From Lachnospiraceae bacterium NE2001 (lineage in GTDB: Bacteria; Bacillota; Clostridia; Lachnospirales; Lachnospiraceae): DNA of 64,000 nucleotides. How positions within the stretch are numbered: the stretch's first letter is position 1; each line of letters begins with the position of its first letter. Positions 27,437-36,081 of the stretch are shown here, piece after piece. The translations under genes and the position numbers were made by a program. Under the pieces are notes generated by a model. The model saw only the letters and a program-made list of their open reading frames with translations, was not told where the DNA came from and ran no database searches. The DNA lies in assembly GCA_900110635.1 (NCBI GenBank), contig FOEK01000008.1:104471-168470 (forward strand), read 5' to 3'.

Positions 27437-28585
27437 TTACTGCTCGTTCACAGCGAACAGTTTTACATGGCCGCTTTCATCGCGGATTACGCCATAAGCT
27501 CTTGCCCGGTTGTATACCTTCTTTGCCCAGTTGGTGTGGGGCTTGATCTCGTTCATCTTGTTGCCGCCAGAGCCTTTGACCACGCCACCACCTGTACCAA
27601 GAATCTGGCAGGCGTCATCATACTCTTCCTTCGTGACAGCCATCATGGCGTTGACAAACTTCACGTGGGTTGGATGGATGACAGTACGGCCCACAAAGCC
27701 GTTTGCCTTGTCCAGGATAACCTCACGGAGCAGACCATCAATCTCTGGATTTACGATGGACTCATGTCTGGACAGATAGTCCTGAAGTCCATAGTGCGGC
27801 AGCTCCTCAAACATCAGTTCCTTAGGCGCGCGGAAATACTCCCAGACGGGACCGGAAATAACATAGTCATTATTCCTTCCGCAGACATTGATGATGTCGG
27901 AGAGGCACTCACGGACAGTCATGATGTCATAGATGGAATAGCCGACACCACGGCGCACACCAAAGACGCTTGAAAAATCGGTGCCGCCGACACGGACCTG
28001 AAGCACCAGATCCTTATACTTGTCAAGGATCTTTTTGATGCCGGTAAGCTCCTGTATGCGGGTCTCTTTATAAGCTACCTCCGGGTCCTCAATGATCGGC
28101 ATGCCATAGATAATTTCGCCAAACCGGTCATTCAAGTCCTTGAGATACGCATAGTACTCGTAACCGTTTTCCGCATTGAATTTCGGAAAGTTAATACCAC
28201 ACAGGCTCTTTACTTCGCGAGCCGCAAGTCCTTCGCCAAAATGCTTGAACTGCTCCAGGCTACGAACACGTACAAAAATCAGCGGTACCTTATCCGCATC
28301 CAGCGTGCCATCCTCAACGGCACTTGAAATAATATCCAGCGTCTTGTGGATATTTTCCTCGGCTTCCAGCACCCTTTCTTCCGGGCAGGCATCCTCACAG
28401 CACATAACCATGGTGGTCAGTCCAGGCATGGAGTTGTTAAGGATCTTCGGTGCAAAATCTTTGAATCCGGGCATATACATGGTTGCGCCCAGGCAATACT
28501 GAAGAAGCTCACGGTCAGTATACTTGTTGAAATGTTCCGGTTCAACCACAAATTTGAAATCAGGGTTGTACATATGGTGTCTCAT
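27437..28585 (-). CDS. HpcH/HpaI-CitE-like TIM-barrel C-C bond lyase
   Basis: 382 residues from ATG 28585 (MRHHMYNPDFKF), with AAGGAAG upstream; the open frame extends 27 codons further. The segments ELLQYCLGATMYMPGF and GLTTMVMCCEDACPEE resemble the C-C-bond lyase family known from tellurium-resistance clusters and citrate lyase beta subunits. RVRSLEQFKHFG and VGGTDFSSVFGVRRG suit the Mg-binding barrel. It probably splits or forms a C-C bond in a hydroxy acid or its CoA ester. The exact reaction cannot be told from sequence. Confidence 0.75.
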   Translation of the reverse strand: MRHHMYNPDFKFVVEPEHFNKYTDRELLQYCLGATMYMPGFKDFAPKILNNSMPGLTTMVMCCEDACPEERVLEAEENIHKTLDIISSAVEDGTLDADKVPLIFVRVRSLEQFKHFGEGLAAREVKSLCGINFPKFNAENGYEYYAYLKDLNDRFGEIIYGMPIIEDPEVAYKETRIQELTGIKKILDKYKDLVLQVRVGGTDFSSVFGVRRGVGYSIYDIMTVRECLSDIINVCGRNNDYVISGPVWEYFRAPKELMFEELPHYGLQDYLSRHESIVNPEIDGLLREVILDKANGFVGRTVIHPTHVKFVNAMMAVTKEEYDDACQILGTGGGVVKGSGGNKMNEIKPHTNWAKKVYNRARAYGVIRDESGHVKLFAVNEQ

Positions 28586-28790
28586 AATAAGTAACTTCCT
28601 TTCTATCGCTGCCGGGCCAGCTTGTCCGTACACAGCGTTCTCTCTTCTGCCAACGGTACTCCGCATATCCTTTGCAGGAAACGGGAATCCGGGTTATATG
28701 TTCCTACCCTGTGGCCACCTCTTCTCCAACAGCAGCCACAGAGTGATTATCCATCATAATCAGATCATAGATTATGTGGATTATGGTTAT
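28586..28790. repeat. Intercistronic region with two hairpins
   Basis: About 205 bases between two operon genes. It contains CTGTGGC/GCCACAG arms (around 28709-28741) and an AT-rich hairpin around 28750-28782 (ATCCATCATAATC with GATTATGTGGAT, one bulge). No U-run and no ORF with a ribosome binding site. These may be mRNA stability or processing elements. Confidence 0.35.
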
Positions 28791-29705
28791 TTACATGGTC
28801 TCCTGAGTCAGAGATCCCTTCGGGCTCCAAACAGCTTCCGGGTAGTACTCATCAATCATGCGCTTGACAAGACTGCACTGCTTTGCGCGCTTCCTTGCAT
28901 CATCTTCGGTGCTGTCCCAGCTGTGGGTCTGTGCGACCGAACCACCGGTCTTCAGATAGATCGGAGCTGCGATACGGATCATCTCCGGCACCTCGTAGTG
29001 GCGGATGAAGCCACCCGTGGACTTCGGGTTTTCGGTATGGATGTCGATCGGGCAGTCCACAGCCTGACGCATCGCCGCCAGCATCTGGAGCTGGATATCA
29101 CGCACCGGGTTGATGGAATCAGCGCCAAGCATCTCCAAAACCTTCGCGGAGCAGGGATTCCCGTGACCTGCATGAGCGGAAACCTTGAAATGGCAGTCCG
29201 CCGGAATCTCACCGGCTTTACGCATCTCATTCAGTACCCACAGGCAACCCTCGTCATAGACCAGGAAGCCACGGCAGCCAAGACGTGCCGCTCTCTTAAC
29301 ATCTTCGATAGCTCTGACGATCTGCTCCTGACCGCGCAGACGATAACCCATACGCACGCCCTCTTCCGTGTGGACAGAGGCAGATGTGTCGGTCGTTGCA
29401 CGGGGACCGATGGCAAGAATCAGGTCAGTCTCATACTTATGGGCAAGATCTACCATCTTGGTGATATCCTCATCCGTCAGGCGCATGATGCCCTGGGTCT
29501 GAGTAACGCGATGGAGATACAAGCCATAGGAGTCCATTGCCTCCAAAAGTGCCTGCATAACCTTCGGTCCCTGAATACCGGGAACCTCAAAGCGGTACTG
29601 TCCGACATCAGCAAAACGCTTGGTGCTGGTAGGCAGATCGTAGGCATCGCCGCCGGGCTGACCGATAGATTTAAGAAACTCTCTCGTTTTTTCCATGCTG
29701 TTCAT
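28791..29705 (-). CDS. Uncharacterised TIM-barrel protein of a catabolic operon (possibly annotated U32 peptidase-like)
   Basis: 304 residues. I see an alternating beta/alpha pattern with LILAIGPRA, GCRGFLVYDEGCLWVLNEM, HFKVSAHAGHGNPCSAKVLEMLGADSINPV and CPIDIHTENPKSTGGFIRHYE, consistent with a TIM barrel and possible metal ligands (His, Glu, Asp). The resemblance to U32-type proteins is weak and from memory. No signal peptide or membrane segment. It lies between the C-C lyase and the TPP decarboxylase genes in the same leftward unit. Function unknown; an isomerase, epimerase or lyase role would fit the context. Confidence 0.6.
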   Translation of the reverse strand: MNSMEKTREFLKSIGQPGGDAYDLPTSTKRFADVGQYRFEVPGIQGPKVMQALLEAMDSYGLYLHRVTQTQGIMRLTDEDITKMVDLAHKYETDLILAIGPRATTDTSASVHTEEGVRMGYRLRGQEQIVRAIEDVKRAARLGCRGFLVYDEGCLWVLNEMRKAGEIPADCHFKVSAHAGHGNPCSAKVLEMLGADSINPVRDIQLQMLAAMRQAVDCPIDIHTENPKSTGGFIRHYEVPEMIRIAAPIYLKTGGSVAQTHSWDSTEDDARKRAKQCSLVKRMIDEYYPEAVWSPKGSLTQETM

Positions 29706-29810
29706 TTCTACTTATTCCTTTCCGCCACTGTGTGGCACATTTTACTTAGTACGTACCCTCCACCGGTTATGGTCATCTCCCAGTGGAGTGGATATATATT
29801 TGATCGGGAC

Positions 29811-30941
29811 TTACCCGTTCAAATCATTAATAAGCGCATCGATAGCTTCTCTGTGGTCAAAAATGATCGGAGGCAGTTTACGCGCCAGCCCCTTATGGAT
29901 ACGGCAGTCGATAAAGGATGCCTTTCCGCAGTTACTCAGCTTCTCAATTGCTTCGATCAGCTCTTCCTTCGTTGTCACCGGATGACCGACTGTCTCATAC
30001 CCACATGCAGATGCAATGGCTGTCCAATCTAACAAATGTCCCGCAGAAGGCTGTCCGCCTACGGATTCGTGTGCACCGTTGTTGAGAACAACGTGAAGGA
30101 AGTTCGGGGCGGAAACCTTGGAGACCATTGTCATAGCTCCCATGTGCATGATGGCGGCACTGTCACCGTCCAGAGCAACTGCTTTTCGATCTGGTTTGGA
30201 TAGCGCAATACCAAGAGCAACAGAGCTTGCATGCCCCATGGAGCCAACGTTCAGAAAGTCATGCACTTTTGTCTCATTCCTCTTCTCCCGCAGGAAGAAC
30301 AATTCACGGGTAGCGCGGCCTGTCGTGGCACTGTAGATCGTATCCTCCGGCATGTGATCGAGGATAACCTCAATGGCTTCCTCCCGGCTCATGGGATAGG
30401 TATCATCAACATTATTTGGCTTGTCCGGGTCTGCCATAACTCCCTTCGGAGCTATGAAGGCATACACGCCGCGCATTTCTTCGCAATACTTCACCGCTTT
30501 CTCAACCGCACTTGCGAACTCCTCATTATCGTCCGTGAGCACCGTATATGGGATGTGAAGGATATCCATGAGAGAAGTGGTAATCTCGCCCTGCCGCCAA
30601 TGCTGCGGGTGGTTCGGCTCACTGTTCCCTTGTCCCCGCCAGCCGATGAGCAAAATCATGGGAACGGAGTACACATCTTTATCCACCAGACTTGCCAGGG
30701 GATTTACCGCATTACCCTCACCTGAATTCTGCATGTAAACAAGAGGGATTTCCTTTGTTGCCAGGTAATGCCCTGCCGCCAACGCCACCGCATTGCCTTC
30801 ATTCGCAGTGATGACATTCCGATCACCGCAATGTGCCAATGCGTAATTACAGAACCCGTTCAGATAACTGTCCGGTACGCCGATGAAATAAGAAACACCG
30901 TGCTGCGCCAAACAATCAAATACTTTCTTCTGATCTAACAT
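29811..30941 (-). CDS. Phosphonopyruvate/sulfopyruvate decarboxylase-like TPP enzyme
   Basis: 376 residues. The N-terminal pyrimidine-binding domain has GVPDSYLNGFCNYAL and TANEGNAVALAAGHYLA, with the catalytic-type Glu in NEGNAVA. The C-terminal TPP-pyrophosphate domain has ALDGDSAAIMHMGAMTMV and LNNGAHESVGGQPSAG, strongly like phosphonopyruvate decarboxylase (AepY). It decarboxylates a 3-substituted pyruvate to the aldehyde. No PEP mutase or other phosphonate gene is nearby, so sulfopyruvate or another 2-oxo acid is possible. The stop of the aldo/keto reductase gene (TAA) is followed directly by its ATG, with GGGAGG upstream. Confidence 0.85.
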   Translation of the reverse strand: MLDQKKVFDCLAQHGVSYFIGVPDSYLNGFCNYALAHCGDRNVITANEGNAVALAAGHYLATKEIPLVYMQNSGEGNAVNPLASLVDKDVYSVPMILLIGWRGQGNSEPNHPQHWRQGEITTSLMDILHIPYTVLTDDNEEFASAVEKAVKYCEEMRGVYAFIAPKGVMADPDKPNNVDDTYPMSREEAIEVILDHMPEDTIYSATTGRATRELFFLREKRNETKVHDFLNVGSMGHASSVALGIALSKPDRKAVALDGDSAAIMHMGAMTMVSKVSAPNFLHVVLNNGAHESVGGQPSAGHLLDWTAIASACGYETVGHPVTTKEELIEAIEKLSNCGKASFIDCRIHKGLARKLPPIIFDHREAIDALINDLNG

Positions 30942-31925
30942 TTACTTCTTCTCGCCTCCCACAGAACCTTTTCCTTTGTACAGCGTGAAGTATTCCGGGC
31001 TGTCACCTTTCGTGATCTTCCAGGCTTCATCAAACGCAGCAACAATATCCTCTGGCAAAGAACCGGCTTTGACTGTCTCCATGTTACTAAGCAGATGGTT
31101 CAGCTTGGACGCTCCGATCAGGATTGCGTCACCGCGCTCAGCATTCAGCATGGAGTGGTAAGCCAGCCAGCGGTAAGTTGCCTCAATAGAACTGATCCCG
31201 TGCTTCTCTGCTGCCGCCTTAATGACCTCCACGCCATCGAAGAAGCTCTTCTTCCAGTAACGTCCCTGGTAGTTCGGGCGATGCGTGAAACGTCCGTCAG
31301 TAGGTGTATCCTCAAATTTTCCATACCGCCCAGTCAGAAGGCCACCGCACATTGGATTGTACGCATAGAAGCGCATACCGAAGTTGTTCAGGCAATCGTT
31401 CAGTTCCGCTTCTGCTCTTCTTGTCAGCGGGTTATATACACCCTCAAACACGGTCGGCTTCACCCATCCGTGCCTGTCGCAGATGTGCCACACATCGGCA
31501 ACCATCCATGCCGGGAAGTTGGAGAGACCAAGTTCTTTGTACTTTCCCTGATCATGGAGGTCAGTCATTGCCCCGAGCACACCTTCCACCGGCGTGGCGG
31601 GATCTGGAAAATGCAGGAATACGGTATCCACACTTTCCAGCCTCATCCGTTCCAGAGATTCGTTTACCTGCTTGTAGGCAGCTTCCGCATCCAGCTTGCC
31701 GGATATACGAGGGTTCACCTTCGTAGCAATCTTGAAGGGCCGGTTCAATCCCGGAAGCACCTCGCCAAGGAACTTCTCACAATTCCCTTCGTTGTAGACA
31801 TAGGCTGTGTCCAGTTCATCATAACCGGCATCCAGGAATGCGTTTATAAACTCTCCAACGTCTGGCATAAACACAGACTCGCCAAAAGTCATCGTGCCCA
31901 GGATCAGGTTTACAGGTTTTTTCAT
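30942..31925 (-). CDS. Aldo/keto reductase
   Basis: 327 residues, NADPH-dependent reduction of an aldehyde or ketone. The tetrad is visible: Asp and Tyr in DELDTAYVYNEGN, Lys in KIATKVNPRI and His in DTVFLHFPDP. It resembles aflatoxin-aldehyde-reductase-type AKR7 proteins. The likely partner is the adjoining decarboxylase, whose aldehyde product it could reduce to an alcohol; that is inference from a zero-base gap. Confidence 0.88.
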   Translation of the reverse strand: MKKPVNLILGTMTFGESVFMPDVGEFINAFLDAGYDELDTAYVYNEGNCEKFLGEVLPGLNRPFKIATKVNPRISGKLDAEAAYKQVNESLERMRLESVDTVFLHFPDPATPVEGVLGAMTDLHDQGKYKELGLSNFPAWMVADVWHICDRHGWVKPTVFEGVYNPLTRRAEAELNDCLNNFGMRFYAYNPMCGGLLTGRYGKFEDTPTDGRFTHRPNYQGRYWKKSFFDGVEVIKAAAEKHGISSIEATYRWLAYHSMLNAERGDAILIGASKLNHLLSNMETVKAGSLPEDIVAAFDEAWKITKGDSPEYFTLYKGKGSVGGEKK

Positions 31926-31939
31926 TACATCGCTCCCTC

Positions 31940-33274
31940 TTATAATTTCTTCACCAATTCTTCTATCGTTGCGTTCTCTTTATATACTGTGTCATATACT
32001 TCCCCACTGACAGAGGGAAGGACACCTGCATACTCCATCAGGCCGTCATACCGGCTTCTGAATTCCTCATCCGTCAGCGGATTCTCCGGTTCACCCTTGG
32101 GGAAGTCCACACGGTCAGTGTACTCGCCGTTCTTCGTTTTGATTGTCACCACAGCCGCTTGGATTCCAGGGAAGACAGCACTTAATGCATCATCGGAAGA
32201 AACGTGGATCTTCTTCGTCAAAGCTACAATCTCTTCCCTTTTCACTGCCTCTTCAGTGAATTCCTGAAGTCCTGCTTTGCCATAGATCAGCCCGGCAGCT
32301 GTTGCATATGGAATGCTCATCTTAGCGCTGTATCTGCCGGGAATCTCCGTGTGGTCATGGCCGGAAACGGCAAGATCATAGGTGCGGATATCGATCTCTT
32401 TCACATCCGATGCCTTAACAGACGGGCGGAGATGAATTGCAGCCTCCACAGCGGGGTGTGTGTATCTGCAACTTGCGTAGGGTTTGGTATAGCTCTTCAT
32501 GATGGCGTAAGTGCCGTTAAGCAATACGGGCTTCAGCTCCACATTCTCTTTCCCGGTCATCATCTTGAAAAAACCACGGCCACCGAGAGGATCGGCATGT
32601 CCTTTAAAGCCAGACTTACCGAGCTGGAGAGCTGTGAGAGATAAGAGTGCCGTCTTCGCCACGTTGTAAGGCTTCAGCTCAGATCCATCATCCAGCACCT
32701 TCAGCATCCCACTTGCTGCCACACACGCACTCGCAAACGCATGGAAGCGTTCCTCATCTGAAAACCCAAGCATATAGGCCGCTGCCAATGTCGCCCCCAG
32801 CGTTCCGCAGGTACCGGTTGCGTGATAGCCCATTGCCTTGTGTCCCGGCTGGATAGACACCGCCATGGTGTAAGATGCTTCATAGCCGGTAACTGCCGCT
32901 TTCAACACCTCATCCACGCTCTTTCCATACCGCTGTGCCAAAGGTAGAAGCAACGAAAAGATAGGAGAACCAAGATGAATAATGCCTGAATTCGTACCAT
33001 CGTCAAAATCCAGGGCATGGGCGTTGAGACCATTGAGGAACACAGCCTCTTTCAACACCAGATCTTTTCCTGTTCCGATGGCTCTGAAGCTGCCCTCTTC
33101 TGGCTCTGCAAACTCCCAATACTTACCCAGCTTCTCCTTCTGAAACGCAGCCCCGGCACAAGTTACTGCAAGATAATCCAGAAGGCTGCGCCTTGCCCTT
33201 GCCATTACCTCAGCAGGTATAGGTGTTCGCCACACACCGTCAATGGCTTCTAAAAACTCAATTGATCTGTTCAT
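31940..33274 (-). CDS. MmgE/PrpD family protein
   Basis: 444 residues from ATG 33274 (MNRSIEFLEAIDGVW), with a near-perfect TAGGAGG upstream. The all-alpha MmgE/PrpD fold is shown by ARRSLLDYLAVTCAGA, HALDFDDGTNSG, TGYEASYTMAVSIQPG and YHATGTCGTLGATLAAAYMLG. Members include 2-methylcitrate dehydratase, cis-aconitate decarboxylase and iminodisuccinate epimerase, so a dehydration, decarboxylation or epimerisation of a di- or tricarboxylate is expected. It lies between the TRAP transporter genes and the reductase. Confidence 0.88.
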   Translation of the reverse strand: MNRSIEFLEAIDGVWRTPIPAEVMARARRSLLDYLAVTCAGAAFQKEKLGKYWEFAEPEEGSFRAIGTGKDLVLKEAVFLNGLNAHALDFDDGTNSGIIHLGSPIFSLLLPLAQRYGKSVDEVLKAAVTGYEASYTMAVSIQPGHKAMGYHATGTCGTLGATLAAAYMLGFSDEERFHAFASACVAASGMLKVLDDGSELKPYNVAKTALLSLTALQLGKSGFKGHADPLGGRGFFKMMTGKENVELKPVLLNGTYAIMKSYTKPYASCRYTHPAVEAAIHLRPSVKASDVKEIDIRTYDLAVSGHDHTEIPGRYSAKMSIPYATAAGLIYGKAGLQEFTEEAVKREEIVALTKKIHVSSDDALSAVFPGIQAAVVTIKTKNGEYTDRVDFPKGEPENPLTDEEFRSRYDGLMEYAGVLPSVSGEVYDTVYKENATIEELVKKL

Positions 33275-33326
33275 TTGTCCTCCTATACTTTTTATAACCA
33301 AAAGCCTATGAGAAGCCCAAGAGAAA

Positions 33327-33365
33327 AGGCCAGCGTTTCCACTATTCCAGCTTCCGCGCTGGCCT
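33327..33365 (-). terminator. Hairpin downstream of the TRAP small subunit gene
   Basis: Perfect 9-base arms AGGCCAGCG and CGCTGGCCT with a loop of about 21 bases, followed on the - strand by TTTTCTC. It could be a partial terminator that lowers expression of the downstream enzyme genes, or an mRNA end-stabilising element. Confidence 0.5.
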
Positions 33366-33370
33366 GCTTT

Positions 33371-33661
33371 TTACTTCTCGCCTTCGCTTTGCATGTTCTT
33401 CTTTCCTGGTGTGAGCGCCTTCTCACCAGCCATATACATAGTCAGCAGACCAAACAGAATAAGGATGGTACTCGCATAAATGATCACAGGGATAAAGCTA
33501 TTATAAATCCAGGTGCAGATTGCTGTTGCCGTGTCTCCACCAATGATCAGCGCCACCACATATCCAAAGAATGTCAGACCGCCGGCAAAGAGGACGATCA
33601 TGATGCCATAACCGAAGATGAGCTTGAATACGTCCGAAATCTTCTTCAATGTTTCTTTCAT
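33371..33661 (-). CDS. Small TRAP-transporter-like membrane subunit (DctQ-like)
   Basis: 96 residues with two clear membrane segments (about residues 15-40, and 50-75 IPVIIYASTILILFGLLT) and charged ends. Its position right after the large permease, and its membrane nature, suggest the small TRAP subunit. It is shorter than a usual DctQ (about 160 residues, four helices) and I cannot confirm homology. It ends 69 bases before the PrpD gene with a hairpin between them. Confidence 0.55.
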   Translation of the reverse strand: MKETLKKISDVFKLIFGYGIMIVLFAGGLTFFGYVVALIIGGDTATAICTWIYNSFIPVIIYASTILILFGLLTMYMAGEKALTPGKKNMQSEGEK

Positions 33662-33675
33662 CGTCTCTCACCTCC

Positions 33676-35043
33676 TCAATGCAGTCCCAGAATCGGCAGC
33701 CAGCCCATTAGAACGATGATTTCCATGATAAACTGGGCAGCCACCCACCAAAGATTATTCTTAAATGTCTTACCGAAGTCTGAATTCGCAAGGCTCATGC
33801 CTGCATACATGCCAAGCCCGAGCGGAGGCGTGATGCCACACATAACACCGCAGATGCAAGGCAGCATGGCTGCAGCCAGAACAGGATTCACACCTTTCGC
33901 TGCCAAGATCGTGATGAACACGGGTCCAAAGATTACCACAAGACTTGAACCAGGGATCACCATACCAAGCAGGCAGGTAATGAAGCAGATGAACACGACA
34001 ATGCCAAACTTGCCCATGTTCAGGCCTTCCATGAAAGTCAGCATCTCATCGGTCACACCAAGGTCAGTAAACATCGCACCAATCATGTATCCGATGACGC
34101 AGACGCCGATGGCCGGCGCAATGGTCTTGATCCCATCCGCAAACATTCTGGCGATGGCATTCGGCGTAACCTGCTTCTTGTCTTTAGCGATGATTACAGC
34201 GTAGATAGAAGCGAGACCACCGATGAAGATAAGAAGCGAGGAACTCATGTACTTTGCTCCGTCCTTCCCCAACCTCGCCGTAAAGAAGGTCGATTTGAAG
34301 AAATATTCCAGCACGAACGGAAGCAGGATGATAATCGGGAGCAGGAGCCCCTGCCAGCCAGCCTTAATTGTCGCCTTCAAATCCGGCAGGTCTTCCTTCG
34401 CCACTGGTTTCACCTTGTAATACTTGCAGAAGGCAAAGACCATGATGAGGCGCTGAACAATGAACCAAAGAGAGCAGCCCCAGAGGACAATCCAGAATTC
34501 AGCCTGACTGATATATCCTTCACCATAGGCAACCATGCCCGTCAAAGCACCAAGTGCCGCCGTGATATTTCCGCTTGGCGGGATCATGTTTCCGAGGTAA
34601 CTTGCATTGGATTCGATATTCGCCGCAAGCTCCGCAGGGAAGTCCGACTTCTTCATGGCAGGAATGGTGATAGAGCCAGTCGCCATGACGTTACCGGGAC
34701 CGGACCCGGACAGAGCGCCCATGAAGGAACTGGCTACGACTGAAACGTAACCCGCGCCTCCGGTCACACGTCCGAGCAGTGCAAGGATAACTGCAATAGC
34801 TGAATCAATGACCTTTGTCTTTGTAAGCAGGATAGACATTGCACAGAAAGCTGTCATTGAGTAAAGGAGAGACGTTTTAAGACCGGTATCAATGTAACCT
34901 CCAACGTGTCCCCAGGTGCCAGTAATCGTCAGCAGGATAATGAAGCTGATCAGAACGGCCTCGTAGACCGGTCTTTTCAGGAGCAAAAACCAGATGACGA
35001 TTACCACGAGCATGATCGCCAGATAGGTTAATGCGGCTGGCAT
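33676..35043 (-). CDS. TRAP transporter large permease (DctM-like)
   Basis: 455 residues with about 12 hydrophobic segments. The DctM signature is present: SSFMGALSGSGPGNVMATGSIT-type run (around residues 105-125) followed by IPAMKKSDFPAELAANIESNASYLGNMIPPSG. It couples import of an organic acid to an ion gradient. No periplasmic binding protein (DctP) gene occurs anywhere in the operon, so either it is encoded elsewhere or the permease works differently. GAAGGT lies upstream of the ATG. Confidence 0.85.
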   Translation of the reverse strand: MPAALTYLAIMLVVIVIWFLLLKRPVYEAVLISFIILLTITGTWGHVGGYIDTGLKTSLLYSMTAFCAMSILLTKTKVIDSAIAVILALLGRVTGGAGYVSVVASSFMGALSGSGPGNVMATGSITIPAMKKSDFPAELAANIESNASYLGNMIPPSGNITAALGALTGMVAYGEGYISQAEFWIVLWGCSLWFIVQRLIMVFAFCKYYKVKPVAKEDLPDLKATIKAGWQGLLLPIIILLPFVLEYFFKSTFFTARLGKDGAKYMSSSLLIFIGGLASIYAVIIAKDKKQVTPNAIARMFADGIKTIAPAIGVCVIGYMIGAMFTDLGVTDEMLTFMEGLNMGKFGIVVFICFITCLLGMVIPGSSLVVIFGPVFITILAAKGVNPVLAAAMLPCICGVMCGITPPLGLGMYAGMSLANSDFGKTFKNNLWWVAAQFIMEIIVLMGWLPILGLH

Positions 35044-35175
35044 GTGTACCTTCTTTCTACTCCACTGAGGGAGTCATAGTAAGATTTATATACTCTGCCC
35101 GCCAGTCCACAACGTTGTCGAATGGCCGGAAGGATATACCATTAATAGGTTTTGGGTTATACCAAAGTCATGGAG

Positions 35176-36081
35176 TTACCATTGTATGCTGTGAATAACT
35201 GTCTTTAGTTCTTCCGTTGTCTTCGACAGCTTCTGATCCTTCCGCCACATAACCACAACTTCGCGGCGGGGAAGAGGCTCTGTGAAGGAGTAGAAAACCA
35301 CATCTCCCGGTTTACAGAACCGTTCAATCCCACTCGGCATGAGCGCCATACCCACACCAGCTTTCACCATTTCAATCTGAGCCTCCAGAGACTTTACAAT
35401 GGCGGCGGGGTGAATGGTGAGTTTATGGTCAAGGACTATATTCTCCAACTGCTTCTGCATGAACTGCGCATCTGTGAGCATGACCAGGCTTTTTCCGTTC
35501 AGGACCGTAGCGTCCACAGCTGGGTGTTTGCGATCTGCAACCTCTTTTATTGGGAAGGCTTGATAAGAACTTGGCACCGCTAAAATCAATTCTTCCTCCA
35601 CAACCTTCTCATAGTTGAAGAGCCTCTTATCAATAGGTAGCAGCGTCAGCGCCAGATCATACTCACCGTGCTCCATGCCCTCCACAAGCTCTGCCGTCGT
35701 TCCCTCTCTCACAATCAGATGCATACCGGGATGGAGCTTTTGGAAGGACGATGCAATGACCGGCATCATACTTGCCGCTCTGTACGGAGCTGCACCGATG
35801 ATAAGAGATCCGGTTTTATAGGATGCCAGGTCGGTAAAGCTGTTCTCCATCTGATGCTCGATGTCGAGTATCTTCTTCCCAGCTTCGATATACACATGCC
35901 CTGCATCGGTGAGGCGGATATCCCCGTTTGTACGGTCAAACAGTTCTAAGCCGATCTCCCGCTCTATCTTCTTGATGTACTGAGAGAGGGACGGTTGGGT
36001 GATATTAAGGGTGTCCGCCGCTCTAGAGAAGGAGCCCTCGTGAGCTAAGGTAAGGACGTATTGAAATTGCTTTGTGTTCAA
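35176..36081 (-). CDS. LysR-family transcriptional regulator, TTG start
   Basis: 301 residues. The winged helix N-terminus is TTG-encoded MNTKQFQYVLTLAHEGSFSRAADTLNITQPSLSQYIKKIE in essence, with a ligand-binding domain following. The TTG at 36079-36081 begins directly after the TAG stop of the sugar dehydrogenase gene, and the AGGAGG in the last codons of that gene (Arg-Arg-Asp) serves as ribosome binding site. It is the first gene upstream of the TRAP/catabolic operon, so it probably controls that operon and senses its substrate. Two GGTATA words about 24 bases apart lie in the 132-base gap before the permease gene. Confidence 0.9.
   Translation of the reverse strand: MNTKQFQYVLTLAHEGSFSRAADTLNITQPSLSQYIKKIEREIGLELFDRTNGDIRLTDAGHVYIEAGKKILDIEHQMENSFTDLASYKTGSLIIGAAPYRAASMMPVIASSFQKLHPGMHLIVREGTTAELVEGMEHGEYDLALTLLPIDKRLFNYEKVVEEELILAVPSSYQAFPIKEVADRKHPAVDATVLNGKSLVMLTDAQFMQKQLENIVLDHKLTIHPAAIVKSLEAQIEMVKAGVGMALMPSGIERFCKPGDVVFYSFTEPLPRREVVVMWRKDQKLSKTTEELKTVIHSIQW

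Noticed and set aside
28524..30032. A 502-codon + strand open frame opposite the lyase, barrel and decarboxylase genes
   Set aside because: It lies antisense to three well-supported genes, has Cys/His-rich unnatural composition, no ribosome binding site and no family resemblance.
31095..32267. A 390-codon + strand open frame opposite the reductase and PrpD genes
   Set aside because: Shadow of strongly supported - strand genes; composition is not protein-like.
33275..33370. Region before the PrpD start as a possible riboswitch
   Set aside because: Only one long-loop hairpin is present; no multi-helix aptamer structure could be recognised.
33275..34204. A 309-codon + strand open frame opposite the TRAP permease
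   Set aside because: Antisense to a clear membrane permease with the DctM signature. No start signal.
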